From: Flaccisagitta enflata
Lineage: Eukaryota > Chaetognatha > Sagittoidea > Aphragmophora
NCBI GenBank assembly: GCA_965153355.1
Contig: OZ231127.1
Location: 34,100,001 to 34,164,000 of the forward strand
DNA length: 64,000 bases
Direction: 5' to 3'
The notes beneath the pieces were generated by a model, which ran no database searches, was not told the DNA's origin, and saw only the letters and a program-made list of their open reading frames with translations. Made by a program: the position numbers and the translations under genes. Shown piece after piece: positions 11,751 through 40,355 of the stretch. Within the stretch, counting starts at the first letter, position 1, and each line of letters opens with the position of its first letter.

Positions 11751-12116
11751 TTTGAATTCGAAATTTTAAACACGAACACGTCAGATATTATTTCATTCAT
11801 TCACAGCAAAGTCGAATCCGGAGGACGTTGACCAGATTATGTGAAAAGATGAAAAGGGAAATGAGTGGTTTGTCACAGAAGGTAAACGTTAGTATGGTGA
11901 CTGTTCTTTTATGGGAAATGGAAATGTTAGTGAAGCACGCTGCCTCAGATTCCTCCACCACAGAAAGAAAAATACCTGTCAGCCCCCAATCACCCCCTCA
12001 TCACCACCAATTCACTTACACACTGCCCCAGATCCCACCACCAAAAAAAAAATGAATACCTGTCACCCCTCCCCCCCCATCACCCCCTCATCACCACCAA
12101 CTTACCCATGAAGGTA

Positions 12117-12155
12117 ACGAAACTGAACGAAACTGAACGAAACTGAACGAAACTC
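12117..12155. repeat. 10-bp tandem repeat (GAAACTGAAC)
   Basis: Almost four perfect copies of a decamer. Confidence 0.85.
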
Positions 12156-12369
12156 TTTCACCTTTTTAGTGTATAGTATGCACAACTACGTAAACGCTAT
12201 CCTCGTACTTCAAGAAGTAGATGGGGGAAGATATAGACACGTAGATCCGTAAATCACTTTAAAAGATATTTCATTCGCAACTAGTTTCAGTGCCTCAAAG
12301 CTTTTACATTAGAAATGAGAGCGAACCAGATACGATTTCAAGTGATTTCAAACTTTCCAAGATTTTCAA

Positions 12370-12430
12370 CTCGAGCGTGACCATCCGACAGACAGAGCCT
12401 CATGTAGTGGTGCTATGGCGCACCTAAAAA
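12370..12430 (+). mobile_element. Family A2-type 3' end fragment
   Basis: CAACTCGAGCGTGACCATCC, a short GACAGACAGA, AGCCTCATGTAG and the A2-type ending TGGTGC..GCACCT followed by AAAAA. Confidence 0.65.
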
Positions 12431-13750
12431 GGTTGAATTTACAAGAGAGGCATAACTAAATCAATTTTGTTGCGCTCACATATGTTTGCCTGTGTTCCAT
12501 GACTCATACCATCTAGCTCAAAAACATACAGACAGCTGAAAAAAAGAATTTTCTTTGTGAAATATCTCACTCATTAATAAATAAAGCAATAAATTATTAA
12601 ATAATAATATGAAATTGATTGCGACCAATCTGGGGTCAGTACAATTCAATTGATTTAAGAGAAAGATCTTTCTAATGATGATGGTTGTTTTCAGATGTCC
12701 ATAAAACTATGGCACAAAAAAAAACGAACTATTCATTTGTCAGTGTTTCACATCCAATGAATGAGAAAAATATAGCAAAATCCACGACCATTTTGAAGCC
12801 CTGCGAAGGATCTTTCAAATGAAACCTTGTTGGATATCTCAGCTCTATCCGTTTAGCCATGGCCATAAGGATGAAGACAGGTTGTCAAGAGTTTGGAAAT
12901 TCACCATGTGATTTTCATTGGTTATCTTTATTCTTACATAGAAATTCAATGCACTGAGTTAGAACTCTGTTCTTGGCGCCATTTTTAAGAAAATTCAAAG
13001 CTGTTTTATGTGCTCATGGAAATCGAGTAGCTAAGACAATCCTGAGTTGCACCATTGACAATGTAAATCTTAAAATTACTCATTGGAAAAGAAGTGAAAT
13101 GAGCATTTTTCTTTTCAATCAAGGATTTTTTTCTTCAAACTTATGCCATTTCTAAACGATTAAAGCGACAATGGCCAGCAACGTCGCATTTGGAGGATTT
13201 TCTGCAGAGCTTTCTAACTGTCATGGATTTTCTATGGTTCAGGCCCATAGTATTGCATAAATCAGCAAAAGAAAGTGTTCATTTTTTTCGGTGCCGGTAA
13301 TTTTAACTTTTATGAGCTAAATAGTATTCGCGGTTTTTGAAATTTCATTTTCTTATCTAAATTTCTTTTGCCTGTCAAATCCGTTTTTGCAACATTAAAA
13401 GGTTTTCCTTAGCCGTGTACGAGCGACTTTTAAGGTCTCCATATCAACCGCGTCCGTCTATTATGTAATCATAGTCTATTTCCGGCGGATATTGCAGCTC
13501 CGTCTATGCGGATTTATAGACAGTCTATACAGTCTATACAGTCTATATAGTCTTGATAATTTGGCTTTCCGTTTCCTTCTCTGCTCTTGCTCATGCACGC
13601 GTGGCCGAGAAATGCGATGCAAGGTCAGGACCTTGTTTGTTTTTTTCCTTTTCTTTTTTGTAACTGCATCATGAAATGGCACTTAAGCGCGAATAGGCGA
13701 CTGAAAACTAATAACGTTATGTAAGGATTGATGCCATGAAAAAAAGAAAT
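12431..13750. other. No recognisable feature
   Basis: AT-rich sequence with no convincing exon. A short CAGTCTATA tandem run is at 13520-13545. Confidence 0.4.
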
Positions 13751-13754
13751 ACAA

Positions 13755-14153
13755 ACAAGTCATCCAAGGATCGCACATGGTCAGCGGTAACCGATGCCCT
13801 GCTTGGAGTGATAGCTAACAAAGTGGACTGAGAGCAGGACAGCAGCCCCAAAGGGCCGATGTCCTGAAGGGCACAGTGGTGAATTTCCATATGTCCTCAG
13901 ATGGCATATTTGAGGCCTTTGAAGCATTTTTCCATGATATTCAATGTGAGATTTGCATTTTCTTCGATTTCTCATCAATTTTCCATGTTATTCAATGGGA
14001 AGTTTGTATTTTATCAATTCCCCATGTTATTCAATGGGAATTTGAAGCTTGAGCAGCTGGGGGGGGGGGACGTATTGTCAGACGGATGTAACGGTTCACC
14101 CCTGTGTCCTACAGGAGATCGGCCCTTTGGGGCCGCTGCCCAAAAAGGATAAG
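13755..14153 (+). mobile_element. Family B element
   Basis: It starts AAGTCATCCAAGGATCGCAC, then GGTCAGCGGTAACCGATGCC. A motif CCCCAAAGGGCCGATGTCCT recurs inverted near the end (CCTACAGGAGATCGGCCCTT). Between the inverted motifs are three copies of a 30-bp unit containing CCATGTTATTCAATGGGA. Very similar to 44089-44468. Confidence 0.8.
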
Positions 14154-14334
14154 CGTCAAGGAAAAGTTGCGGAAGCGTTGGATGGTCAGCGATACCCGAT
14201 GGCGTTGCCTCGCGTGCTCATAAAATGGGCTCATTGGAAAACTCTGTTCCCTATGCACCGGACAATCATTTACAAGTGTCTGTTCTCACGTTCAGAGTAT
14301 TCAGCGTTCAGTGTCCTAATCAAAAAATCGTAGA

Positions 14335-14510
14335 AAGGTTTATTGATGTTATACTACGCGACCCTTTAAGCCACTTTATGGTCGGTCGGTCATTGTTGAT
14401 TTTCGCAATTTGGGTGCCACCCCTCCCGCCAATGTGCCTGAACGGCCTCCTACATCGCTGCACCTGCCCACCGCACGCGAATAAGGTTACCGTGAATTCG
14501 GCCCTGAAAA
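14335..14510 (-). mobile_element. Family A3-like fragment, reverse orientation
   Basis: ACTACGCGACCC, GGTCGGTCGG, then CCTGCCCACCGCACGCG and AAGGTTACCGTGAATTCGGCC. All family A landmarks are degraded. Confidence 0.55.
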
Positions 14511-14519
14511 AAAAACAAG

Positions 14520-14725
14520 AAACGAAGGGTGGGCAGGGGTAAAAAAACTCTTTTTCCTCAACCACCCAAACTGTCATAACCCCAGCATCGAAGAAGCGCG
14601 TTTTCACACTTTCTAACTGGAGTGTGACCAACAGATGGACTATCGGACCAACAGATCAATGGACATTGGACTAATAGTCCAATGGACCAACGGACAAAGT
14701 CTTGTACCACACGTATAAAAAAAGA
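14520..14725 (+). mobile_element. Degenerate family A element
   Basis: GGGTGGGCAGGGG core, GCGCGTTTTCACACTTTC, AGTGTGACC, then ACCAACGGACAAAGTCTTGTA. The end hairpin is decayed. Confidence 0.6.
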
Positions 14726-14756
14726 CACACCTTTCTTTTCATTGATAAAACAGATA

Positions 14757-15372
14757 TGACGGTGAATTTTCAAAGGAAAATTAAGTGTTTCACCATACTT
14801 TTTGCATCATTATCAGAACAATAATAAAGCTGGAATGCTTTTAGTAGACAAATTGTCTCTAAAGACACTTGGTGTATACCTTATTATCATATTCTGACCA
14901 AAAAAGCAGTTTGAACTATGCGATTCACATGGAAACAAGCAGGAAAATGATGGTTTTTAATAAATTTTTGCTTACACTTTTTTTTATTTTCTGTGGTCTA
15001 AATTCTAAGAAAGCCATATACAGGGAAATTTTGCATTTTGAAAAACATAGTTCTCTCTGTAATCGATTTAGGAAGAGAACTATGTTCTTTGTTTTTTCAT
15101 TTTTTCATTTTCTATGCAAATTTAGAATTTAGACCAGCCCCCTATCAGTGACAAAAAGTGAAAAAAGTAGAAATTTTCAATAAATTTTCCTTAGTAACAT
15201 TGGCTAAACTTGATTTTTCTTGCTAAAAAAATGCAATTTTTTCTTTTTAATATGATGTCTGAGCTATCTGAATCACTATCATTCCCTTGTTTTTCCATTT
15301 CTATTCATTCATAATTTCCATTTTGACCCTCTTTGAAACACAAATGTTGCCTTCGGGGGGACGCTGTCATAT
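14757..15372 (-). repeat. Family C repeat, copy 2 (~615 bp)
   Basis: Inverted homologue of 6562-7175. The internal inverted repeat (14999-15131) has AACATAGTTCTCTCTG and AAGAGAACTATGTT. A GAAACACAAATGTTGCCTTC motif closes it. Confidence 0.75.
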
Positions 15373-16926
15373 AGAAAATAATCAAAACTTTTTTAAGTTG
15401 AGACATTTTCAAAGATTTTTAAAAAATCTTTCAATCTAGACCAATTCCAGGTCTGTATCTCCAATGGTTTAGGAGCTAGAGCCTTCTAAAGAGAAACTCT
15501 ATTTTGCTAAAATGCATTTTTTACATAGGGATTTTAAAAATCAAAAGGCTCAGCTTTCATTGAATTAATAAAACTAATGCCATTTTTAAATAAAAGAATA
15601 TAGAAATACCATATTAAAACCATATGAAAGTATTTTTAAAGGGCTCTCCAATGGTCTAGAATTTCAATAGGTTTCATTGAAATTTATTGCCACAATAAGC
15701 CATTCAAAAGTGCGTCTCTTTTATTGATACGCGTGGTATAGAGTCGCTTGTCTGCAACTTAAAAGAAGTCAAAAATATACAATCGTTAGCCTTAAGGATT
15801 TTACTGATTTACCGATATATTTTTGTACCCACATATTTACAATCCTGAGAAAAACTTTCTTCCATTTAGCGGAGATAAAGAAGAACAAAAAAGTAGATAA
15901 TTCCTTTTAGAAAGTACGACTCATCGGCCCTGTTGACGCGCCACTGCACACAAAAATTTGGAGGGATATCGTTAAAGGGAATTTTAAATGTAATAGAACT
16001 GCCTGACCCCTTTCGCTTAACCTCATATTTTATCACCTCCGTAGATCAACAAATGACATAAAGCAACTGCAAGCTGACAACACAGAATTTAAAACATATA
16101 AGGACGAAAAAAGTGCTTGAAAAAGATAATCGTTCTGAGTTGATCGTTGCCGTCTTAATATCATTTTAATAATCGGATATATGACTCTACTCCACTCCAG
16201 TCAAGGGCCAGACATCCTTGACCGCGTTTGCAATAACAGCTGGCTCCATTCCCAAGGCTTATGAGCTGAAAATACATAAACCGTGCTCAGCTAATTCTCA
16301 CGCTGCGTGCCACTGTTGAAGGAGTATGTATGTATGTAGTTGTGTGAGTAATTGTAAAACGGAGCATGCGACTGTTAGTGTTAGCCTGTTAGGCATGCTT
16401 CTCCCATCAAATCAAGGAAAACGGGACAGGTATGTAGATGCTTCGTGATGCATAGATGAACGGACGGACAGATCAAATGATTTGGCACCTTATGAAAGCG
16501 AATGCACTCATCTTAACGATAAGTATCTGTTTAGCCACAGATATTGAATTTGATTAAAAACTCTTTCTCAGGTACATAATTTCAAATTTCAATGTTGATT
16601 CAAAAGAATGGTGCAGTTTCTTATTGTTTATTTTCAATCGCTCGATGGCGACTGGACTTAGTATATGGGTTCGCCCGTCCTATCTGGGAAACTTTCAAGA
16701 AAATGTTTTTTTTCTTTTTCGAATATCACACTGACACGCGCTGGTCATATCCGTCATTGTAGAATTCTTATCACATTTGAACTCGAATCTTTAGAACGAT
16801 TTAAAATCGCTTGTTTTGACATTATGAGATGTGACATGTGACGCAATCCTACTAAATGATAAGAGGATATGGTTACTGAGACTGGGTGAAAATTAAAAAC
16901 GCGTCGTCTTTCTCTCTTTCAATTAG
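15373..16926. other. Region upstream of the lipase gene; no clear promoter
   Basis: AT-rich sequence. I see no convincing TATA box placed for a start near 16.9 kb. The A-rich AAAATTAAAAACGCG just upstream and a pyrimidine tract ending in AG at 16926 favour the first coding exon being an internal exon, with the promoter and a non-coding exon further 5'. Confidence 0.4.
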
Positions 16927-16932
16927 GGCAGG

Positions 16933-33356
<16,424 letters not shown>

Positions 33357-33524
33357 AAGATGAACTTTGCGCCTTATGGACCAAACCCAATGTTCCATTA
33401 TACAGCGCTAAACCACACAAAAAAAAGGGTCATGTTAGGTAATTCAATCCGGTGCACTTGTTTTTCCCCACAAGGACAAATCTATAATTCAAACTTACTC
33501 GAGCTTAAACGTATAAAACCAAAC

Positions 33525-33622
33525 CCACACCTAACCCTCACCCTATCCCTAATCCCTACTCTATCCCTAACCCTAAAACCCACCCCATCCCTAACCCTAA
33601 CCTCACCCCTAACCCTAAAACA
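33525..33622. repeat. Degenerate interstitial telomere-like (CCCTAA)n tract
   Basis: Repeated CCCTAA, ACCCTAAAACCC and TCCCTAACCCTAA units with variants such as CCCTCA and CCCTAT, 170-270 bases past the lipase stop. It matches the animal telomere repeat TTAGGG on the opposite strand but is degenerate and internal. Confidence 0.7.
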
Positions 33623-33687
33623 TAACCCGCTTAAAAACAAAAGACACGGATTGTCATTGCGAACGTGACCAAAAAGAGCTTCTGTGA

Positions 33688-33693
33688 AATAAA
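33688..33693 (+). terminator. Candidate polyadenylation signal for the lipase gene
   Basis: AATAAA, 332 bases after the stop codon. If used, the 3' UTR includes the telomere-like tract. No cDNA evidence is available. Confidence 0.45.
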
Positions 33694-34212
33694 TCTTAAG
33701 CTATCTATCGAGGAGCACCTGATGATTAAAGATAATGATCTCACGACATTTGCATTTCAAATGCAGCATGCTGATTCTATGTTCTAAAATGAATTTAGTA
33801 ATTGCTTGATTTATTGTTATACGCAGTGCTTTTAAAAAAGAATTGTCCAAAATTATAATTCATGTCCCGTCTTGGCTTGAAAAAAAATCTGATTCATTGA
33901 ATAGGTCTGTCATCCATTGATCAGTAGACAAGTCTGCACTAATCAGATATTAGAAAGCAATCATAGTCATTAGTCAATCGACATAAAACTATTGCGACAA
34001 TGTCAATGATGTGAAATACAATTTTCACCCTGCCAACCACCGATTGGCATGACGCAGGGGTCAACTGAGACCAATACATATATAGGGGCCAAAGCCTCAG
34101 GGGGGCCCTGGAAGGCTCCTAAATTGTGATGGAAATGAAGAGAAAGGGAATGGGAAAACAAAAGAAAAAAAAAGGAAAAAAAAGAAAGAAAAGTGGAGAG
34201 AAAAAGAGAAAA

Positions 34213-34262
34213 ACAAGGCCGAATACACGGCCATCAGTTGCGGACGGGTGGGCAGCGGAACA
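34213..34262 (+). mobile_element. Family A1 head fragment
   Basis: AACAAGGCCGAATACACGGCC and GCGGACGGGTGGGCAGC. It stops inside the core. Confidence 0.7.
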
Positions 34263-35216
34263 AATAGATGGATGGACTGAAGGAGAAACAGGCCAACCTT
34301 GAAGCGACTTGTAAGAAATTATAAAAATGACCCTCATTGCAATTGAGAGACACAAATTTTTCAAATTTTTCTCTGCAAATAGTATTTGAAAATATCATTT
34401 TTTCAAATTTCATTATCTTGTCATTGCTTCATTTTGTTATCAAATGCAGCCATTCACCTTTATGGAGGGGGATTTTATTTAAAGGGCCCAAAAAATTTGA
34501 CCTAAAAAGGCGAGTCACTGTTAAAGCAGAGGCTGTTAACAAGGGGTTAACAAGGCTGTTAACAAAACTGTTAACAACAGGTGTTTTAAGATAACAAAAG
34601 CCTGAATGATTCTAGGACCTTAATATCTTGACCTCTAGAGGCGGAGCACCTTAAAAGGCGTGGTTATGAAGGCGGAGTTCCACTGTATTTTGTTTCCACA
34701 ACCAAACGGCACCCATGCTACGGTTTTCCCACCCGATCCCAAATCTGACTGAGCAACTACAAGCCTTAATTTGCACGAGGACTTTATCCTTGGCACCCAT
34801 ACATATATCTACTATTTGTAATTGTATCTCCCTGTGGTATATAACTATTTTCTCCTTCAAATGCTTGAATTACTAGTCGAATATTTTTCAATTCTTTCAA
34901 CACTCGGCCTTTTCCTTTTCGATTTTTCGAAGGAGAAACCCCGGGGGATTTTTCTTCTCTAAAGTTGAAAAACCGATTTTGTTAATTGATCATAATGGAA
35001 AGCAGTTTGGTTGTGTCCTCTCATTATATCTCGGATGCCGCGGCAGTCTCACTCAGTTGGAGAGATGCTTCATCCCGTACTTGAGCTGACTTTGACGACG
35101 GGAACTGAAATTCTTCAGACTATTCTCGTCCATCCATCAAAGGGAAATGGTTCGTTCGTTCATTCGTCCACTCGTTTGGTATCATCAGTATCATTCGTGA
35201 GAAATACGGTCCCTCA

Positions 35217-35352
35217 TAGGGATGTGGAAGCGGTCGATTTTCATGCCGCTTCCACCGCTTCCGCTTCCGCTTCCGCTTCCATTTTACAGTACAAATACTA
35301 GTTGCTATCCCATCCTCCAAATTGGAAGCGGTCAATCGCTTCCACATCCCTA
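35217..35352. mobile_element. hAT-type miniature element with 8-bp target duplication
   Basis: A 136-bp element with perfect 16-bp terminal inverted repeats TAGGGATGTGGAAGCG, flanked by GTCCCTCA at 35209-35216 and 35353-35360. The right arm of the inverted duplication has a single uninterrupted TGAGGGAC at 44744-44751, the empty site. An 8-bp duplication and TAGGG termini are hallmarks of hAT transposons. Confidence 0.85.
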
Positions 35353-36930
35353 GTCCCTCATTGTGCTAAATCTGATTGCTTGAGTTCACTCAGTTCACCA
35401 AAAAGCATATTAGCAGACAACTGATTCAGTGGAAAACACGAGTAACATGGCATAAATCATACATTGTGGAATGTAGAGTCAGCTCAAATTTTAACACATA
35501 GCATCATATCATTGGAGTGAAGTTTGTCACAACCTATGCTTTTAAAAGAGCCATGATTTTCAAGGCAATTCATTGCACTACGGCACTATCACTGCAAGGA
35601 CAAAAGAAGCCCGTGCATCGCTGCTTCTGCCCAGCCGCGCGCGTCTGGTTCCTTTATGCTCTCATGGTCAACGTGAGTACATTGACAGAAGACTCATCTG
35701 TAAATTGTACTGCTAGTGCGACCACCAGACAAGCCTTGAAGACAAGAATCCCGATTCCCGAGTCTAAGTGGTTTTAGTCGCATCGTCCTCCCTCCCAACT
35801 CAGTGGGATTTTCCTGCTGTTTCGAGCCGCCCGACTGAGAAACAGACATTGTCCTGTACACAAAAGTAACAAGGTAATCCGAGTTTGTGTATCGATGTGT
35901 TCCTCGTGATCGTCATCTTCTCGGGCTCCTCTACCTTTTCCTATGCCTCTTCTTCCACTTTGTTCCTCCTCTTCATTTTCACTCTCCTTTTTATTCGCAG
36001 AAGCGCGATTGTATAAGACACTTTTTTGTCCGTTGGCTTGGCCATCGGTCTTTCAGTTGATCGGTCCATCCGTCATAAAGTTGTTTAAAAGGTGTTTTAA
36101 ACCTTTTAAAGACATTTTAAGGGTTTCAAGGCATCAATAAGTACTTGTTAGTCAATTGGTCAGTTATTTTTGTTCTTTTTTTGTCTGTCTGTCTGTACAT
36201 CTGTTTGTCTTTCATTGTCTGACTTTTTCTGAAAGTACCGACGTACGCGACTTTGGTCCAATGACCTTGTTGAATTATGAGTAGTTTTGCCCTTGCCCAA
36301 CTGTCTGCGACTGAGATGCCCTATGTATACCCAACCCTGTATTCTGTTCCTTGTTCCTTGTTTCTTGTTCCTTGTTGACTTTCGATATGTCCTCCAATCT
36401 TGAAAAGTGGACATGTCCATTGGTCAGTCGGTAAATCGATGTAATTTTTTTATTTTATAAAATCAAAGGATGTCATTTGTTGAAAAAACGTTCATTTATG
36501 CTTGTTGAACGCCTCGTTAGCCTACTTGGCCTTGCTTCACTGTATTCAAAGGTTTAGAGAAGTCTGTAAGTATTTACCTTCGGATTTTAACTGCTGAGCT
36601 GTGGCCCGATTTTATTTCTAGTCTGTATCGCTGAAGTTTTCTGATCATTGACGACCTTCGTCAAGCTCCCATATCGACTTGTATTTCACGTGTGCGTGTG
36701 ATCGTGCGTGTTCACGTTTCATACACTTTTTTTTTCTTATAAGAACGTCACATTCTTGCGAAGCCTTGCAAATATTATATGGATAATAATAAGTAAAATA
36801 ACTATAATTACAATGTTCTTATCTTTAAAGCTATTTCAAGCCTGACGTGAGAATGAACATTTGTAGCAGTGCATGAGCTCGCGTTCGTAATGTATCACTT
36901 TGTCTGTATTTCGAAATATCTATTTGTCTG

Positions 36931-36931
36931 T

Positions 36932-37010
<79 letters not shown>
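36931..37010. repeat. (CT)n microsatellite in left arm
   Basis: About 75 bases of CT. Its counterpart in the right arm (42182-42220) is a GA run of about 40 bases, so the array length differs between arms. Confidence 0.95.
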
Positions 37011-37013
<3 letters not shown>

Positions 37014-37329
37014 TTTTATTTCGTTTTTTTCGTCTTTCTCCCTTCTCATCATTTATCGGTCTTTGCCTTTAGCAATTTTCACTACGACGAGGAACAAGGA
37101 AAGACAGACATAAACAAACATGATATCCAAAATAAAACAAAACTTAAAAACGATTCAAAGCCAAACAACGGTTTATGAAAATGAACAATCGTCCACTGTA
37201 CGTTATACTATACGGACTAAACGCTATCTTCTTTTTGTTACTGTGGATTGTCTTAACTGTCTTTAGATAATTCATACGCTCACGACTTATTAGATTAAGA
37301 TAATGGGTTCAACTGTTTCTCTCTCTCAT

Positions 37330-37335
<6 letters not shown>

Positions 37336-37425
<90 letters not shown>
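37336..37425. repeat. (CT)n microsatellite in left arm
   Basis: About 88 bases of CT; the right-arm counterpart (41174-41225) is about 50 bases of GA. Confidence 0.95.
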
Positions 37426-37427
<2 letters not shown>

Positions 37428-37684
37428 GTCAATGGGCTTCGGAAATTCCTGTGGTTACCTTGCCAAGAGGCTTTTAAGGTTCAAATTGCGATACTTTTGC
37501 GCGAACAAAGCCGTTGACAATTCAGTGAGACAATTCAGTGAGTACCCAGTATTTTTTATTAAAGTTTGTTTTTGTTAAAACAAGTTTGTTTTGAATAGAG
37601 GAAAAATGCATCTTTATCGATCAATCATAACACGATTTTGACTGATCAAAAATATCCAGATTTTTGGTGAGCGGGGTCATCATA

Positions 37685-38204
37685 CAGCAGATCTCGTCTA
37701 GACTTGAGATAATGGGGGCAAGCATTGTAAAAGAACAAATGAAGCCAGGGGAGTGATATTTGAAACATGGACTAATAAAGGGATGCTTTATTGCCCATGA
37801 TATCTGGTTGCCATGGAAACGCATTTCTATGTATTTTTGCTAAAATATCAATATTTTAATATCAATATTTTGAGGGAACATTTATTGAAATCAAATTTGC
37901 TACAACTTTCCCACAGTATGTTCTGTAAATGTCCTTGTTTGCGGTTGCTTGGGTTGTGTGAATGATACGCTTAGCAACGGCGAACAGGCGACATTCTTCT
38001 GACATACTGTGGGAAAGTTATCATTGATTTTAAGTGTTCCTAAAAATCTCTCAAAATATTGATATTTTAGCGAGAATACATGGAAATGTGTTTCCATGGC
38101 AACCCGCTATCATGGGGAATTAAGCATCCTTTGATTAGTCTATGATCTAAATATCGCTCCCCTGCCTTCGTTTGTCTTTCCACAAGTCTAGACGAGATCT
38201 ACTG
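37685..38204. mobile_element. TA-flanked long-TIR element in left arm
   Basis: Begins CAGCAGATCTCGTCTAGACT and ends with the inverse AGTCTAGACGAGATCTACTG, with TA on both sides. Inverted homology extends inward about 230 bp per side (ACTTTCCCACAGTATG / CATACTGTGGGAAAGT). The right arm has the empty site AGGTATGATGACC at 40911-40923 with one TA. The TA duplication suggests Tc1/mariner-type mobilisation. Confidence 0.85.
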
Positions 38205-38977
38205 TACCTTTTGTCACAAGCGTGACGGACTGACCAACGGACCAACGGATGCGTGTCCGACACTAAAAACAGGAAAATCTCGCAAACGCCTCTATGGCGT
38301 TGGTTGGAAGATTCATTCATCTTTAGTGACCTGGCATTACTGTATGGCATTCGAACTTTGACCCGTCACCTCTTTATCGTTGAGAGGGTTGGTACAACGT
38401 AGCCATAACCGTGGGTAAGCAAATGTTCTTCTGAGATTCAGGTATAAGGTGCTCACTGAGCAAAGTAACAAAGTCAGGCGAAGAATTTTTCATTGAAGAT
38501 TGAAGAAGCGATGACATGATTCTTTGGCAAATCCATCACATCTGCGATTACATCGTAATTCACGATTTAATTGTGAAAGGACAATGAATTCCACTTTTTC
38601 TGCGTAAGCACAATAAAGCTCCATTTTAATTGCGTCGCCACAATGTCAATGAAGCTCCACTAATTGCAAATTCAATCTGGGAAACGTTAATTCTTCTCGA
38701 AACTTCGCATGAGCGCGCGAGTTTATCTTGCGTCATTAGAGACTGAAACAGCGAGGCAGTGGGCAGAAGTCGATTGATAAATCAATATCGTTCTCCCCCG
38801 CAAACATCAGCTGTCAATCCATGGAGTTGAAGGCCGGGTTCCATTCCACTACCGCTGCTTGCGATGATGATTCGCACCCGGATTCTTGCACCATTTCACG
38901 ATAAAAGACACCCCCCAAAATTTGAAGCCAATATTGTGAGGTAACTCATACCTCCTCTGCTTCCTACTCCCTCTCAA

Positions 38978-38979
<2 letters not shown>

Positions 38980-39064
<85 letters not shown>

Positions 39065-39132
39065 TAACATTTTCATCAAAATCGTCATCAAGTAGCATTG
39101 TCTACTTGATTAGTTCACTTTTGAAACTTTTG

Positions 39133-39177
<45 letters not shown>

Positions 39178-39183
39178 TTCATC
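38980..39183. repeat. (ATC)n microsatellites at the inner end of the left arm
   Basis: Two ATC arrays separated by about 70 unique bases (ATCGTCATCAAGTAGC...AACTTTTGATC). Confidence 0.95.
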
Positions 39184-39185
39184 AT

Positions 39186-39950
39186 CAAAATGGAAGGAGA
39201 GGGCGAAAGAGAGATGGAAAGAGAGGAAGACAGAAAGACAGAGAGAGACAAAAATGCGATAAAAGGAAAGCATTCCGAATAAGATTCCATCTTTTCAACA
39301 AGCTGTTATTGAACTAAATCAAAGGTTTTTGTCATCGGGAATAGAAATTTTTGTGTTTGTGCTAACGTTTGTCTACCAGAATAAACCCAATCGGATTGTG
39401 TATTTCAACTAGGTGAGACAGTATCATTTCGTCCATGCATTGTTATTGTCTGAATTTTGATGATCTTGGAAATGATCATTCGAGATCTCTAATGGAAAGG
39501 CATGAGGAAAGAGAACAAGGCCGGGTACACGGCTACCCCAGTCGCGTGCGAGTGGGCAAGGGCCGTATTTGAGGTCACTTGATCATTTGGGCTGGAGCAG
39601 TGAGGCCAACGACCGCAAAATCTCAAAAAAGTTAAGTGTGACGGATGGACCGACGGTCGGACGTACCGATGGACGTACCGACAAAGCGGGGTGTAGAGTC
39701 GCGTAGCAAGCGACTAAAAAAAACACATTTGCTGGGAGAAAGAAAAGAAGAAGGGAAGGAAGCATGATGCCTAGGAAATTCAAACCGTGACAGCGAAAGA
39801 ATCGGGAGAATCGGTTATCAATGATCAATGATCATGGTGAAGCCGATGATGTTTCGAACAATAAAATGCTTGACAGGGATGGCAAAGACGATGCTTATGG
39901 CGATGGCGACAATATATTTATGATACACATGAACTCACAAGTAATAACCC
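39186..39950. other. Spacer of the inverted duplication
   Basis: Non-palindromic sequence between the arms, including an A3 element and TGATCAATGATCATGG repeats near 39820. Confidence 0.6.
39517..39718 (+). mobile_element. Family A3 element in the spacer of the inverted duplication
   Basis: AACAAGGCCGGGTACACGGC head, AGTCGCGTGCGAGTGGGCAA core, TTTGAGGTCACT middle, a GACGGACG array, GGGGTGTAG and the end hairpin AGTCGCGTAGCAAGCGACT. Confidence 0.8.
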
Positions 39951-39954
39951 ATGA

Positions 39955-40105
39955 CGATGATAACGATGATGTTGATGATGATGATGATGACGATGATGAT
40001 GATGATAATGATGGGAAGGAGGAGGACAACGATGTTGCCGATGAAAATACAGTTGATGAAGATGATTATGATGATGATGATGACGATGATGATTATGACG
40101 ACGAC

Positions 40106-40171
<66 letters not shown>

Positions 40172-40242
40172 CAAAAGTTTCAAAAGTGAAATCACTGAAA
40201 TGATCAAGTAGACAATGCTACTTGACGACGATTTTGATGAAA

Positions 40243-40277
<35 letters not shown>

Positions 40278-40293
40278 AATGATAATGATGATA

Positions 40294-40333
<40 letters not shown>

Positions 40334-40355
40334 CAATGATGATGATGACGATGTT
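39955..40355. repeat. (GAT)n microsatellites at the inner end of the right arm
   Basis: Counterpart of the left-arm ATC arrays but longer. It is open as Asp or Met runs; I see no sign that it is coding. Confidence 0.95.

Larger units (their letters stand above)
34318..39185 (+). repeat. Left arm of the large inverted duplication
   Basis: The arm aligns in reverse complement with 40055-45640. Matched landmarks: GACCCTCATTGCAATTG (34329) / CAATTGCAACCAGGGT (45610); GATCATAATGGAAAGCAGTT (34988) / 44952; TTTATTTTGGATATCATG / CATGATATCCAAAATAAA near 37120 / 42065; CACCCGGATTCTTGCACCAT (38875) / 40440. Divergence is a few percent plus indels. No gene is recognised in it. Confidence 0.9.

Noticed and set aside
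16860-16932. Core promoter directly upstream of the lipase ATG
   Set aside because: The pyrimidine tract ending AATTAG looks like a splice acceptor and no TATA or initiator is convincing, so no promoter is annotated.
39821-40336. Asp-rich or Met-rich frames in the GAT arrays
   Set aside because: They arise from the microsatellite at the inner end of the inverted duplication, and the matching frame is not preserved in the other arm.
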